Shown: in pieces, positions 1 to 8,716 of the stretch | How the letters are laid out: every line of letters starts with the position of its first letter | How positions within the stretch are numbered: the stretch's first letter is position 1 | Assembly: GCA_025350465.1 (NCBI GenBank) | Contig: JANXXU010000048.1 | Span: 271,272 to 335,271 of the forward strand | Length of the DNA: 64,000 nt | From: Alphaproteobacteria bacterium | Lineage (GTDB): Bacteria; Pseudomonadota; Alphaproteobacteria; Micropepsales; Micropepsaceae | Direction: 5' to 3' | The notes under the pieces: model-generated | What the model saw: the letters and a program-made list of their open reading frames with translations, nothing else | Told to the model about the DNA's origin: nothing | Databases searched by the model: none | Position numbers and translations under genes: made by a program

Positions 1-222
1 GCAGCCCTGCCGCCAGACCGTTCGAAATTGGATGCGGCCGAGAACGGGCTTCGCGAACTCGATCTTGAGGCGAAAGTGCGTCGCAAGGATCTTGTCCGGC
101 GCAAGCAGGACCTCGAGCGTGAAGCCGACTCCTTGGAGACGGACATTGCGACAAGGCGGCGCCGGCTGGAGCGAGAATTGGAACGCGCACGCGCCGCGTA
201 TCAGCGGGCAAAATCCTCGTGA
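1..222 (+). CDS. C-terminal part of an unknown coiled-coil protein (partial)
   Basis: The frame is open to the left edge, so the gene starts outside the window and only its last 73 residues are seen. They are dominated by Arg, Glu, Leu and Lys in a heptad-like pattern without proline, which indicates a long coiled coil. There is no recognisable domain. The stop codon overlaps the GTG start of the next gene (GTGA), so the two are probably translationally coupled. The TTG at 28 is in frame but is probably not a start, since coding continues upstream. Function unknown. Confidence 0.6.
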   Translation, partial: AALPPDRSKLDAAENGLRELDLEAKVRRKDLVRRKQDLEREADSLETDIATRRRRLERELERARAAYQRAKSS

Positions 223-905
223 GCGATGACGGTCAGAAGGCGACGATCGTCGTCGACGAGGCGCATAGCGTCTCCGCGTTGCTGATGGCGCCGCCACATG
301 CGCGTGCCTGCTACGTTCTGGCGCACGGCGCGGGGGCGGGGATGCACCACCCCTTCATGCACACGATCGCCGTCGAACTTGCTGAACGCGGCGTTGCTAC
401 CTTGCGCTATCAATTCCCGTATATGGAGGAGCGCAAGAAACGCCCCGACGTGCCAAAACTCGCCCAAGCGACCGTGCGCGCAGCCGTGTTGGAAGCCGCG
501 CGTCTAGTGCCCAAGCTGCCGCTCATCGCCGGCGGCAAGTCCTTCGGCGGGCGTATGACATCGCAAGCGCAAGCCGGATCACCGCTGCCGAACGTGCGTG
601 GCCTCGCATTCTTGGGTTTCCCTTTGCACCCGCCAGGCGCGCCGTCCGACGAGCGCGCCGAACATCTTGGCCTCGTAGATGTCCCGATGCTCTTCCTGCA
701 AGGCACGCGCGACGAGTTTGCCGATCTCGATTTGCTGCGTCCGTTGGTAAAGCGGCTTGGCCCGCGCGCAACGCTGAGCCTCTTCGACGACGCGGACCAC
801 TCCTTTCACGTCCCCGCTCGCACCGGCAAAAGAGACGCCGACATTCGGCGCGACATGTTGGATTTGCTTTCCGCTTGGATTGAACGGGCGGGTTCTTTGG
901 CATAG
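219..905 (+). CDS. alpha/beta hydrolase of the KANL3/Tex30-like family
   Basis: A 228-residue cytoplasmic hydrolase with no signal peptide. The oxyanion region HGAGAG lies near residue 36, the nucleophile elbow GKSFGG places the catalytic serine at about 108, the acid is probably Asp165 (GTRDEF) and the base His194 (DADHSF). This layout matches the small dienelactone-hydrolase/KANL3-Tex30-like group, whose bacterial substrates are mostly unknown. The GTG start overlaps the previous stop by 4 bases, which supports it. The fold call is firm; the substrate is unknown. Confidence 0.85.
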   Translation: MSDDGQKATIVVDEAHSVSALLMAPPHARACYVLAHGAGAGMHHPFMHTIAVELAERGVATLRYQFPYMEERKKRPDVPKLAQATVRAAVLEAARLVPKLPLIAGGKSFGGRMTSQAQAGSPLPNVRGLAFLGFPLHPPGAPSDERAEHLGLVDVPMLFLQGTRDEFADLDLLRPLVKRLGPRATLSLFDDADHSFHVPARTGKRDADIRRDMLDLLSAWIERAGSLA

Positions 906-1032
906 TCACGCGACGGTGATGTTGCGGGCCCCGCTCCGTACTGGAAGGCGATCGATATCGTGAGTATCCATTGTTTCACGCAATCGCGCCGTGGGGGCGC
1001 CATCTGCGCGCGACAGAGCGGGTGGGCATGCA

Positions 1033-3123
1033 ATGCGGATTCAAGTCATCGCTTCGGCGGGACTGCTTCTTGTGGTCGGGGCTTGCGCTGAAATGACGAA
1101 CGACCAGGATCCCAATATCTGGCTTGAGGACGTTCACAGCCGGGACGCGCTCGCTTGGGTAGAAGCGGAGAACGCAAAATCCGCAGCGCGGCTCGAAGCC
1201 GATCCTCGCTATGAGACCTATCGCAAGGAGGCGCTGGCGATCTTCACCGCGCAGGATCGCATCGCGCTCCCCGAGTTTCGCGGGGCGGGTATCGACAATC
1301 TCTGGCAAGACGAAACGCATACGCACGGCATTTGGCGTCATTCGACGGCGGCCGCCTATCGTGCCGGCAAGCCCGATTGGCAAATGCTACTCGACCTCGA
1401 TGCGCTCTCCAAAGCCGAAAACAAGAATTGGATTTGGAAGGGCGCGACCTGTCTTCAACCACAGGAGCGCTATTGCTTGATCCGCCTGTCGGACGGCGGC
1501 GGCGATGCGGTTGAGATCCGCGAGTTCGACGCTGTCGGGCGAAATTTCGTCCAGGGCGGATTCCGCTTCGAGCGCGCCAAGCAGACCGTCGATTGGATCG
1601 ATCGCGACACGCTTATCGTTGCGCGCGACTGGGGCGCGAACGAGCTGACGGACTCCGGTTATCCCTACGTCGTGAAAATGGTCAACCGCGGCGCGCCGCT
1701 CAGCGAGGCCAAGGAAGTATTTCGCGGCGAACGCGCCGACAGTTTCGTAAACCCTCGCGTGCTGCGCGATCCCGATGGTCAAGTTCGGGCAATGTTCGCC
1801 GAGCGCCGCATCGGTTTCTTCGAGTCGGAGATCTACCTTCTTGGCGGTGCCGCGCCGGTAAAGCTGCCGCTACCTCAGAAGACCAATTTCCAGGCCTTCG
1901 TCGACGGCGCCGTCATATTGACCATTGAGCAGGACTGGAACGGCTATAAGTCCGGCGCGCTCATTGCCTACGATCTCGAGGCGATGAAGCGCGATCCGGC
2001 CGCGTTGCCGTCGCTAACGCATCTGATCCTGCAGCCGGCGGCGAACCAGACCGTCGACAACGTCGATGCGACGCGCTCGAGCGTCATCGTACAATTGCTC
2101 AACGATGTGACCGGCGCGATCGATATCTATCGCCGTCATGGCGAGTCTTGGCATTCGAAGCGCCTGCCGCTGCCGCACGGCTCGGACCTGATCGTGCGCG
2201 CCGCATCGAAAGAGACCGAGGAGCTTTTCGTAACCTCCGAGAGCTTCCTGGAGCCTACTGCTCTCTGGGCCGCAGATGCACGCAGCGTCGAGGTGCGACG
2301 CATCGCTCATCTGCCGCCGCGCTTCAACGCGTCGACTCACAGGGTCGAACAGCATTGGGCGAGTTCCAACGACGGTACCAAGATTCCCTATTTCCTTGTT
2401 CGCCCGAAGCATATGAAGCTCGACGGCTCGACGCCCGTTCTCATGTACGGCTATGGCGGCTTTCAAATCTCAAAGCCGCCCGTCTACTTGCCGGAGATGG
2501 GCAAACTGTGGCTTGAGCATGGTGGGGCATTCGTCATTGCTAACATCCGCGGCGGTGGCGAGTTCGGCCCGGCTTGGCATCAATCGGCCTTGCGCGAACA
2601 CCGTCAGCGCGCCTTCGATGACTTTGCGTCTGTCGCCAAGGATTTGATCGAGCGGCATGTTACGAGCGCGCGCCATCTCGGCATTTATGGGCGCTCCAAC
2701 GGCGGCGTCTTGACCAGTGTTTCGATGACGCAGCATCCCGAACTCTTCAACGCGGTCGTCATCGAGAGCCCCCTGATCGACATGCTGCGCTACAACCGCC
2801 TCTCCGCTGGCGCGTCATGGATGAGCGAGTACGGCAACCCCGATGTCGAAGGCGATCGCGCGTTTATCGCGGACTACTCGGCGTATCAGAAGGTGGCACG
2901 AGGCGTGCCATATCCCGAGCCCTACATAACCACGAACACAGAGGACGATCGCGTACATCCGGGCCATGCACGCAAATTCGCCGCGCGGTTGTCGCAAATT
3001 GGCTCGCCCTATCTCTATTACGAGAACACCTTCGGCGGTCATGCCAACGACGCCGACCCCGAGCTGAACGCGCGGCGCTGGGCCCGCCACTACGTCTACC
3101 TGGCGCAGAAGCTGATGGATTGA
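1033..3123 (+). CDS. prolyl oligopeptidase family serine peptidase (S9), lipoprotein
   Basis: A 696-residue S9 peptidase with an N-terminal beta-propeller half and a C-terminal alpha/beta-hydrolase half. Catalytic Ser555 sits in GRSNGG, the Asp is in EDDRVHP near 639 and His670 is in GGHAND. I chose the ATG at 1033 because it begins a short hydrophobic leader ending in a lipobox-like VGAC at about residue 20, so the enzyme is probably a periplasmic lipoprotein cleaving short proline-containing peptides. An in-frame GTG at 991 would bury this signal. The classical motif is GGSNGG; Arg at the second position is a minor variation. It converges on the glutathione reductase gene 21 bp away. Confidence 0.9.
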   Translation: MRIQVIASAGLLLVVGACAEMTNDQDPNIWLEDVHSRDALAWVEAENAKSAARLEADPRYETYRKEALAIFTAQDRIALPEFRGAGIDNLWQDETHTHGIWRHSTAAAYRAGKPDWQMLLDLDALSKAENKNWIWKGATCLQPQERYCLIRLSDGGGDAVEIREFDAVGRNFVQGGFRFERAKQTVDWIDRDTLIVARDWGANELTDSGYPYVVKMVNRGAPLSEAKEVFRGERADSFVNPRVLRDPDGQVRAMFAERRIGFFESEIYLLGGAAPVKLPLPQKTNFQAFVDGAVILTIEQDWNGYKSGALIAYDLEAMKRDPAALPSLTHLILQPAANQTVDNVDATRSSVIVQLLNDVTGAIDIYRRHGESWHSKRLPLPHGSDLIVRAASKETEELFVTSESFLEPTALWAADARSVEVRRIAHLPPRFNASTHRVEQHWASSNDGTKIPYFLVRPKHMKLDGSTPVLMYGYGGFQISKPPVYLPEMGKLWLEHGGAFVIANIRGGGEFGPAWHQSALREHRQRAFDDFASVAKDLIERHVTSARHLGIYGRSNGGVLTSVSMTQHPELFNAVVIESPLIDMLRYNRLSAGASWMSEYGNPDVEGDRAFIADYSAYQKVARGVPYPEPYITTNTEDDRVHPGHARKFAARLSQIGSPYLYYENTFGGHANDADPELNARRWARHYVYLAQKLMD

Positions 3124-3144
3124 GCTTGGACAAACTCACTGCCT

Positions 3145-4503
3145 TCACTTCACCCTGAGCTTCAGCAGCATCAATTCTTCGGCCGCGCTCGGGTGCAGTG
3201 CCATGGTCGCGTCGAAGTCGGCTTTCGTCGCGTTCATCTTCACGGCAACAGCTACGCATTGGATCATTTCCGCCGCCGCTTCGCCGACGATGTGACAGCC
3301 AAGCACGCGGTCCGTTTCAGCGTCGATCACAAGCTTCATGAAGACCTGCGTGTCGCGCCCCGTCATCGTCGCCTTCATCGGCCGAAAGGCTGTGCGATAG
3401 ACATCGACTTTCGGGTAGAGCGCGCATGCGCGCTCCTCCGTGAGTCCGACCACGCCGATCTCGGGCGTGCCGAAGACGGCGGTCGCGATGTTGGTGTGGT
3501 CGACGATCGTCGGTTTGTTGTTGTAGAGGCTCTCGGCGAAGGCCGCGCCCTCGCGGATCGCGACCGGCGTCAGGTTGACACGGTCGGTGACATCGCCCAC
3601 CGCATAGATATTCGCCTGGGAGGAGCGCGAGGTCGCGTCCACCTTCACGGCGCGCCGCTCGGTCATCTCAACGCCGCAATGTTCAAGGCCGAGCGCGCTG
3701 GTATTGGGCCGCCGGCCGACTGCGAACATGATTTCGTCGACGAGATGCTCGGTTCCGTCGGCCATGCGCACCCGCTTGCGCGGACCGTCACGCCGAATCG
3801 AGACGACTGAGGATTTGATCAAGACGTCGACGCCGCGCTTTTGCAGCTCGTGACGCATCTGCGCGCGCACTTCATGATCGAAGCCGCGCAATATCTCGTC
3901 GCCGTGATGGACGAGAATGGTCTTCGAGCCGAGGCCGCAAAAGATGCCGGCGAACTCGACCGCGATGTAGCCGCCGCCGACGATCATCACGCTGTGCGGC
4001 AGATCGGGCAGGAGGAACGCCTCGTTCGAGGTGATGGCGAGATCACCGCCGTCGACGCTGTCGGGAATCCAAGCACGGCCCCCGGTTGCGATTAGGATGG
4101 TTTCGGCGGTGATTGTTTTGTCCGCCTTGAGAAGATGAACGGTGTGCGGGTCACGAAGCACCGCGCGGTCTTCGAAGAGCTCCGCGCCTGCGCTGGCCAT
4201 ATTCTTGGTATAGGCGGCTTCGAGACGAGCGATCTCCCTGTCCTTGTTCGCAATCAGCGTCGACCATTTGAACTCGTGGTGCGGCACGTGCCAGCCAAAC
4301 GCCGCCGCATCCTCGAAGTCTTCCGAGAAGCGGCTCGCATAGACCAGGAGCTTCTTTGGGATACACCCGCGGATCACGCAGGTGCCGCCGACGCGGTACT
4401 CCTCGACTACGGCCGCACGTGCGCCGTAGCTCGCGGCGAGCCGCGTCGCGCGCGTGCCGCCCGAGCCCGCGCCAATCGTCACCAAATCGAAATCGTAAGC
4501 CAT
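3145..4503 (-). CDS. gor: glutathione-disulfide reductase
   Basis: A 452-residue FAD- and NADPH-dependent reductase that returns glutathione disulfide to GSH in the cytoplasm. The FAD-binding GAGSGG is at 11-16, the redox disulfide is Cys42/Cys47 in a GGTCVIRGCIPKK context, a second Rossmann motif GGGYIA lies near 176, the ATxxGRP-like FAD motif is present, and the C-terminal catalytic His437-Pro with Glu442 comes from the partner subunit. Length and motifs fit bacterial Gor rather than lipoamide dehydrogenase or mercuric reductase. It follows the formate dehydrogenase gene on the same strand after a 149-bp gap, so co-transcription is possible but not shown. Confidence 0.95.
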   Translation of the reverse strand: MAYDFDLVTIGAGSGGTRATRLAASYGARAAVVEEYRVGGTCVIRGCIPKKLLVYASRFSEDFEDAAAFGWHVPHHEFKWSTLIANKDREIARLEAAYTKNMASAGAELFEDRAVLRDPHTVHLLKADKTITAETILIATGGRAWIPDSVDGGDLAITSNEAFLLPDLPHSVMIVGGGYIAVEFAGIFCGLGSKTILVHHGDEILRGFDHEVRAQMRHELQKRGVDVLIKSSVVSIRRDGPRKRVRMADGTEHLVDEIMFAVGRRPNTSALGLEHCGVEMTERRAVKVDATSRSSQANIYAVGDVTDRVNLTPVAIREGAAFAESLYNNKPTIVDHTNIATAVFGTPEIGVVGLTEERACALYPKVDVYRTAFRPMKATMTGRDTQVFMKLVIDAETDRVLGCHIVGEAAAEMIQCVAVAVKMNATKADFDATMALHPSAAEELMLLKLRVK

Positions 4504-4652
4504 CAGGTCACCTCAAACGCGTGTGTATATATGGAGGTCGCGAGGCCGGGCAAAGGTGTGGCCAAATTTGCGATGGGATGGTCCACGCGCCAAGTCGCCT
4601 CGGCCGCTTGGGAAGAGGCGGGCGTTTGGAGATGACAGGCGTGGGGCGCGGC

Positions 4653-5858
4653 TTAGGCTTTCCCTTTGAACTTGGCTGCTTCGTCCGAGCCCCGGGTCGC
4701 GTTGCCGGCGCTATAGGAGTGGGCGCCGGTACCGGCGAGCTTGCCGCCTTGCACGATCAGATATTCCTCGCGGATGGGGCGGCCCTCGAAAAAGCATTCG
4801 AGAATCTCGCGCGTGCCCGCCGCATAGCGCGCCTGTGCGGAAAGACTTGTGCCGGAGATGTGCGGCGTCATTCCCTCGTGCGGCATCGTGCGCCAGACGT
4901 GGTCGCGCGGCGGCGGTTGGGGAAACCAAACGTCGCCGGCATAGCCCGCAATCTGGCCGTTTTCGAGAGCTCGCGCGATCGCCTCGCGATTGACGATTTT
5001 GCCGCGCGCCGTGTTCACGACATAGGCCCCGCGCTTCATCTTTGCGATCAGCTTGTCATCGAACATGTTTTCGGTCTCCGGATGCAGCGGACAGTTGATC
5101 GTCACCACGTCACAGATGCGCACCATGTCCTCGACGTTGGCGTGGTAGGTCACGTTTAGCTCGCGCTCGACCGCCTCGGACAGGCGATGGCGATCGGTGT
5201 AGTGGAGCTTTACGTCGAACGGTTTGAGCCGGCGGAGCACCGCAAGTCCGATGCGCCCTGCGGCAACTGTTCCCACATGCATGCCCTCCACGTCGTAAGA
5301 GCGCGCTACGCAATCGGCGATATTCCAGCCGCCCTTGCGCACCCAATCGTGGCTCGGCAGATAGTTGCGTATGAGCGAGAGGATCATCATGACCACGTGC
5401 TCGGCAACGCTGATCGAATTGCAATAGGTGACCTCGGCGACGGTAATGCCGCGCTCGATCGCGGCCGCGAGGTCAACGTGGTCTGAGCCGATGCCGGCCG
5501 TAAGCGCAAGCTTCAGCTTCTTGGCCTTGGCGATGCGCTCGGCGGTCAGATAGGCCGGCCAGAAGGGTTGCGAGATCACGACGTCTGCATCGACAATCTC
5601 GCGGTCCAAGACGGAGTCGGCCCCGTCTTTGCTCGACGTGACGACGAGCGTGTGGCCGTTGCTCTCGAGATATTTTCGTAAACCGAGTGCGCCCGAGACC
5701 GAACCCAGAAGTGCGCCCGGTTTGAAATCAATCGCCTTGGGCGTTGGCATCGTTTGCCCACCCGGATAGCGCTCAAGCACCGGGATACCATCGCGCGGAT
5801 AGGCTTTGGGATAACCGTCGACGGGATCGTCGTAGAGAACGCAAACAACTTTGGCCAT
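4653..5858 (-). CDS. fdh: NAD-dependent formate dehydrogenase, D-2-hydroxyacid dehydrogenase type
   Basis: A 401-residue metal-free enzyme oxidising formate to CO2 with NAD+. The sequence is close over its full length to the Pseudomonas sp. 101 enzyme as I remember it. Key residues are present: Asn147, the NAD-binding GTVAAGRIG at 196-204, Asp222 after the second Rossmann strand (which favours NAD over NADP), Arg285, Gln314 and His333. With the initiator Met discounted they match the classical Asn146, Asp221, Arg284, Gln313 and His332. Likely roles are C1 dissimilation or NADH supply. No other methylotrophy gene is seen nearby except the glyA/one-carbon locus further on. Confidence 0.96.
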   Translation of the reverse strand: MAKVVCVLYDDPVDGYPKAYPRDGIPVLERYPGGQTMPTPKAIDFKPGALLGSVSGALGLRKYLESNGHTLVVTSSKDGADSVLDREIVDADVVISQPFWPAYLTAERIAKAKKLKLALTAGIGSDHVDLAAAIERGITVAEVTYCNSISVAEHVVMMILSLIRNYLPSHDWVRKGGWNIADCVARSYDVEGMHVGTVAAGRIGLAVLRRLKPFDVKLHYTDRHRLSEAVERELNVTYHANVEDMVRICDVVTINCPLHPETENMFDDKLIAKMKRGAYVVNTARGKIVNREAIARALENGQIAGYAGDVWFPQPPPRDHVWRTMPHEGMTPHISGTSLSAQARYAAGTREILECFFEGRPIREEYLIVQGGKLAGTGAHSYSAGNATRGSDEAAKFKGKA

Positions 5859-5986
5859 GGGTTGTGCTCCTGAGGTTTGCTTGGGTCACTGTACGCTTGA
5901 ATGGGCCCCAGCGCCCCATGGAACCAGAGGTCGGACAACGCACCGCGATCCTTGGGCGGCCCGCGCAAAGTGCGGCTCTAATGCGC

Positions 5987-7579
5987 CTAGGCCGCCACTG
6001 GCAATGGTGCGGGCTTCCGACAGAACGGTACCAGGACCAGCGCGAAGACAAAGAGCAGCGCCATCAGTTTGAAGACGTCGTCGAAGGCGAGCGTCAGCGC
6101 CTCTCGTGCGATGATGCGGGTCATCTCGCCTTGCGCGGTGAGTTGCGCCAGCGCCGGATCGGTGATGCCTGCGCTGGTGATCAAATTGGTTAGGCTTGTG
6201 AGAGCTGCCTCTGCGTGCTCGCGGCTTGACGACATCCCCTCGCTGAGCCTGAGCACGTGGACACGCGAGAAATCCTGCAGCCACGTGGTGACGAGCGCAA
6301 TGCCGACCGCACCCCCAAGATTGCGGCAGAGATTGAACAGACCGCTCGCCGACTTTAACTGGTGCTGAGGTACGGTCGAGAGCGACAGGCTTGTCGCCGG
6401 CACGATGCACAAGAGAACGGCAAAGCCGCGCACACCTTGCGGAAGGAAGAGTTCGTCGAAGCCCCAGACCGACGAAACGCCTGAGAGGAGATAGAGCCCA
6501 AGGGCAAAGAGCGTGAAGCCGGCGGCGATGACATAGCGCTGATCGATCAGGTTCGAGAGTCGGGCTGCGATCGGTGCGCCGAAGAACATGAAGCAACCCG
6601 AGACAAAGACGGTCGTCCCGATGTCAAGACTCGAGTAACCGCGAACTCGCCCCAGAAAGATCGGCACGAGATAGGTCGCGGCGTAAAGGCCGAAGCCGGT
6701 GACGAAGTTGAGTACGCAAGCCAAGGCGAAAGTCGGATTTCGGAACGGCGTAAGCTCGACAATGGGTCCCGTCGAGAAGAACGCCCGCTCGAAGAAGACA
6801 ACGCCGCCGACCAGCGAAAGCCATGCTGCGCTGGCGACACCGACATCGCTGAACCACTCATGCCGCGGCCCTTCCTCCAGCACGTATTGAAAGGCGCCAA
6901 GAAACACCGCGAGACCCAAGAGATGCAGCCAATCGATCCGCCGCAGCATCGAGGGTTTCGCCTCGTCGATCTTGCCCAGGATCGGCACAAGGATGGTGAT
7001 GAGGACGCCCGGCACGACATTCATGAAGAAGAGCCAGCGCCAGCTCGAGGCATCCGTGATCCAGCCGCCGACAGTCGGGCCCAACGTAGGCGCCAGTGTC
7101 GAGACGATACCGAGGATCGCGGGGATCATGGCCTGGCGCGGTCCTGAGAAGATCGAGAATCCCGTCGCGAAGACCGTTGGGATCATTGCGCCGCCGACAA
7201 ATCCCTGGATCGCGCGAAAGACGATCATCGACTCGATATTCCACGCCGTGCCGCAGGCGAGGCTCGAGAGCGTGAAGAGTCCGGCCGAGAGCGCGAAGAG
7301 CCAACGCGTCGAGATCGCTTGCGACAGGAAGCCCGAAAGCGGAATCATGACGATCTCAGCCATCAGGTACGCGGTCTGGACCCAGGCGATTTCGTCCGGT
7401 CCAGCCAAGAGCCCGGCTTGAATGGAATTGAGCGAAGCGGCGACGATCTGGATATCGAGGAGGGCCATGAATTGGCCGAACGCCATGACCGCGAAGAGCA
7501 AGATTTTGCGCCCTTCGCTGAGCTGCGCGGCGGGGTGGGTGTAGACCGCCCGATCGATCTCGAGTTCCGCGATGCTCAC
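5987..7579 (-). CDS. MFS drug exporter, DHA2/EmrB-like
   Basis: A 530-residue inner-membrane transporter with about 14 hydrophobic segments, as in the DHA2 family. An early segment carries LDIQIVAASLNSIQ, the conserved position of the DHA2 motif containing an acidic residue in TM1, and GPTVGGWITD matches antiporter motif C in TM5. It probably exports hydrophobic compounds or drugs using proton motive force, with the membrane-fusion protein at 8713-9834. It is transcribed divergently from the tetR gene across a 70-bp gap containing a perfect palindrome that overlaps its predicted promoter. Substrate unknown. Confidence 0.9.
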   Translation of the reverse strand: MSIAELEIDRAVYTHPAAQLSEGRKILLFAVMAFGQFMALLDIQIVAASLNSIQAGLLAGPDEIAWVQTAYLMAEIVMIPLSGFLSQAISTRWLFALSAGLFTLSSLACGTAWNIESMIVFRAIQGFVGGAMIPTVFATGFSIFSGPRQAMIPAILGIVSTLAPTLGPTVGGWITDASSWRWLFFMNVVPGVLITILVPILGKIDEAKPSMLRRIDWLHLLGLAVFLGAFQYVLEEGPRHEWFSDVGVASAAWLSLVGGVVFFERAFFSTGPIVELTPFRNPTFALACVLNFVTGFGLYAATYLVPIFLGRVRGYSSLDIGTTVFVSGCFMFFGAPIAARLSNLIDQRYVIAAGFTLFALGLYLLSGVSSVWGFDELFLPQGVRGFAVLLCIVPATSLSLSTVPQHQLKSASGLFNLCRNLGGAVGIALVTTWLQDFSRVHVLRLSEGMSSSREHAEAALTSLTNLITSAGITDPALAQLTAQGEMTRIIAREALTLAFDDVFKLMALLFVFALVLVPFCRKPAPLPVAA

Positions 7580-7605
7580 GTGGCCTTGCCTTTGCGCGTG
7601 CCAGC

Positions 7606-7636
7606 ATTATATGATGTTCGTCATATAAAACGTCAA
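7606..7636 (-). promoter_or_regulatory. predicted promoter of the EmrB-like exporter gene
   Basis: Reading the minus strand, TTGACG at 7636-7631 is followed after 19 bases by a perfect TATAAT at 7611-7606. The spacer is longer than the ideal 17, but the -10 is perfect. The palindrome at 7607-7628 fills most of the spacer and the -10, so repressor binding there would block RNA polymerase. Confidence 0.45.
7607..7628. promoter_or_regulatory. palindromic operator for the divergent TetR regulator
   Basis: TTATATGA (7607-7614) and TCATATAA (7621-7628) are exact reverse complements separated by TGTTCG. This 22-bp dyad lies midway between the divergent exporter and tetR genes, which is where TetR-family repressors usually bind to control both promoters. 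It overlaps the predicted exporter -10. A possible plus-strand promoter for tetR, TTGCCT at 7586-7591 with TATATG at 7608-7613, would also be covered, giving autoregulation. Confidence 0.7.
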
Positions 7637-7649
7637 TGAGAAAACGGCA

Positions 7650-8261
7650 ATGCGCTACGGTCCAGAACAGGCGGAAAAAACAAAGGAACGGGTGGTGAAG
7701 ATCGCGGCCGCCCAGATGCGCAAGCGCGGGCCCGAGCAGGTCGGCGTCGCCGACGTCATGAATCGCGCGGGGCTCACCCACGGGGGGTTTTACGCGCATT
7801 TCGCGTCGAAGGACGATCTGATCGCCGCCGCGGTCCACCGCATGTTCGAGGAAGCGCAGGATATGTTTCGCGGCGCTACCGAGGATAAGGAGAGGCATGA
7901 GGCGTTGAGGAGCTACATCAACGCCTATGTCTCGAAGAGCCATCGCGATCGGCCGGAACGAGGCTGCGCGATAGCTGCACTCTCCAGCGACATACACCGC
8001 CAGGGCCGCAAGGCGCGCGCCGCCTATGACAAAGGCATCGCAAGCCTCCTCGGCAAGATCACAGCGTTGCTGCCTGAACAAGAAGGCGTTGATCGGCGCG
8101 CGCTCGCCGTTTCGATGATGGCCGAGATGACTGGCGCTGTCGCTGCCGCGCGCGCGGTCTCCGATACTGCCCTTTCCGACGAAATCCTCGCCAGCGCCCG
8201 CCGCTCGCTCCGAGCGCGCGCCGGCTTGCCGCCATCGCAACCCGAAAGGCAATCCAGATGA
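7650..8261 (+). CDS. TetR/AcrR family transcriptional regulator
   Basis: A 203-residue repressor. Residues about 8-55 form the TetR DNA-binding domain, with the HTH around VADVMNRAGLTHGGFYAHFASKDDLI. The rest is the helical ligand-binding and dimerisation domain, and RGCAIAALSSDI resembles the C-terminal domain of NemR/AcrR-like relatives. It is divergent from the exporter and shares an ATGA overlap with the thioesterase gene. By position it should repress the exporter and its own operon and be released by a small hydrophobic or electrophilic ligand; the ligand is unknown. Confidence 0.93.
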   Translation: MRYGPEQAEKTKERVVKIAAAQMRKRGPEQVGVADVMNRAGLTHGGFYAHFASKDDLIAAAVHRMFEEAQDMFRGATEDKERHEALRSYINAYVSKSHRDRPERGCAIAALSSDIHRQGRKARAAYDKGIASLLGKITALLPEQEGVDRRALAVSMMAEMTGAVAAARAVSDTALSDEILASARRSLRARAGLPPSQPERQSR

Positions 8262-8716
8262 CCACCTATGTGAAGGACATCGATACCGGCGAACAAACCG
8301 GCCTCGACCAGATCCGCTTTTTTCAATCGGGCGGTTTGAACTACCAGGGCATCGGCCGGAAGCTCGGCTTCGATCTGACCGAAGTCGAGGAAGGCCGCGT
8401 CGTCTTCGCCGCCACACCGACTGAAGATGCTTACAATCCGCTGGGCAGCGTGCACGGCGGCTACATCGCGACGTTGCTCGATAGCGCGCTAGGCTGTGCA
8501 GTGCATACGACGTTGAAGCCGCGACGCGGCTACACAACGCTCGAGCTCAAGATTAACTATCTGCACGCCATTTCGGCGTCGACCGGGCGTATCGAGGCGG
8601 AGGGCAGGGTGGTTCAAACTGGCCGCCGCGCCGCTTTCGCCGAGGGCAAAGTTACCGACGCCAAAGGTCGTGTTTACGCCACCGCAACAACAACCTGCTT
8701 GGTATTTGACAAATGA
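8258..8716 (+). CDS. PaaI-family hotdog-fold thioesterase
   Basis: A 152-residue single hotdog domain. The core NPLGSVHGGYIATLLDSALGCAVHTTL has the HGG and following acidic residue typical of the PaaI/YdiI acyl-CoA thioesterase group, where Asn/Gly/Asp residues in this helix act on the thioester. It is coupled by ATGA overlaps to both tetR upstream and the membrane-fusion gene downstream, so its activity is probably tied to the exported compound, for example cleaving an aromatic or acyl-CoA before efflux. That link is inference from operon structure only. Confidence 0.9.
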   Translation: MTTYVKDIDTGEQTGLDQIRFFQSGGLNYQGIGRKLGFDLTEVEEGRVVFAATPTEDAYNPLGSVHGGYIATLLDSALGCAVHTTLKPRRGYTTLELKINYLHAISASTGRIEAEGRVVQTGRRAAFAEGKVTDAKGRVYATATTTCLVFDK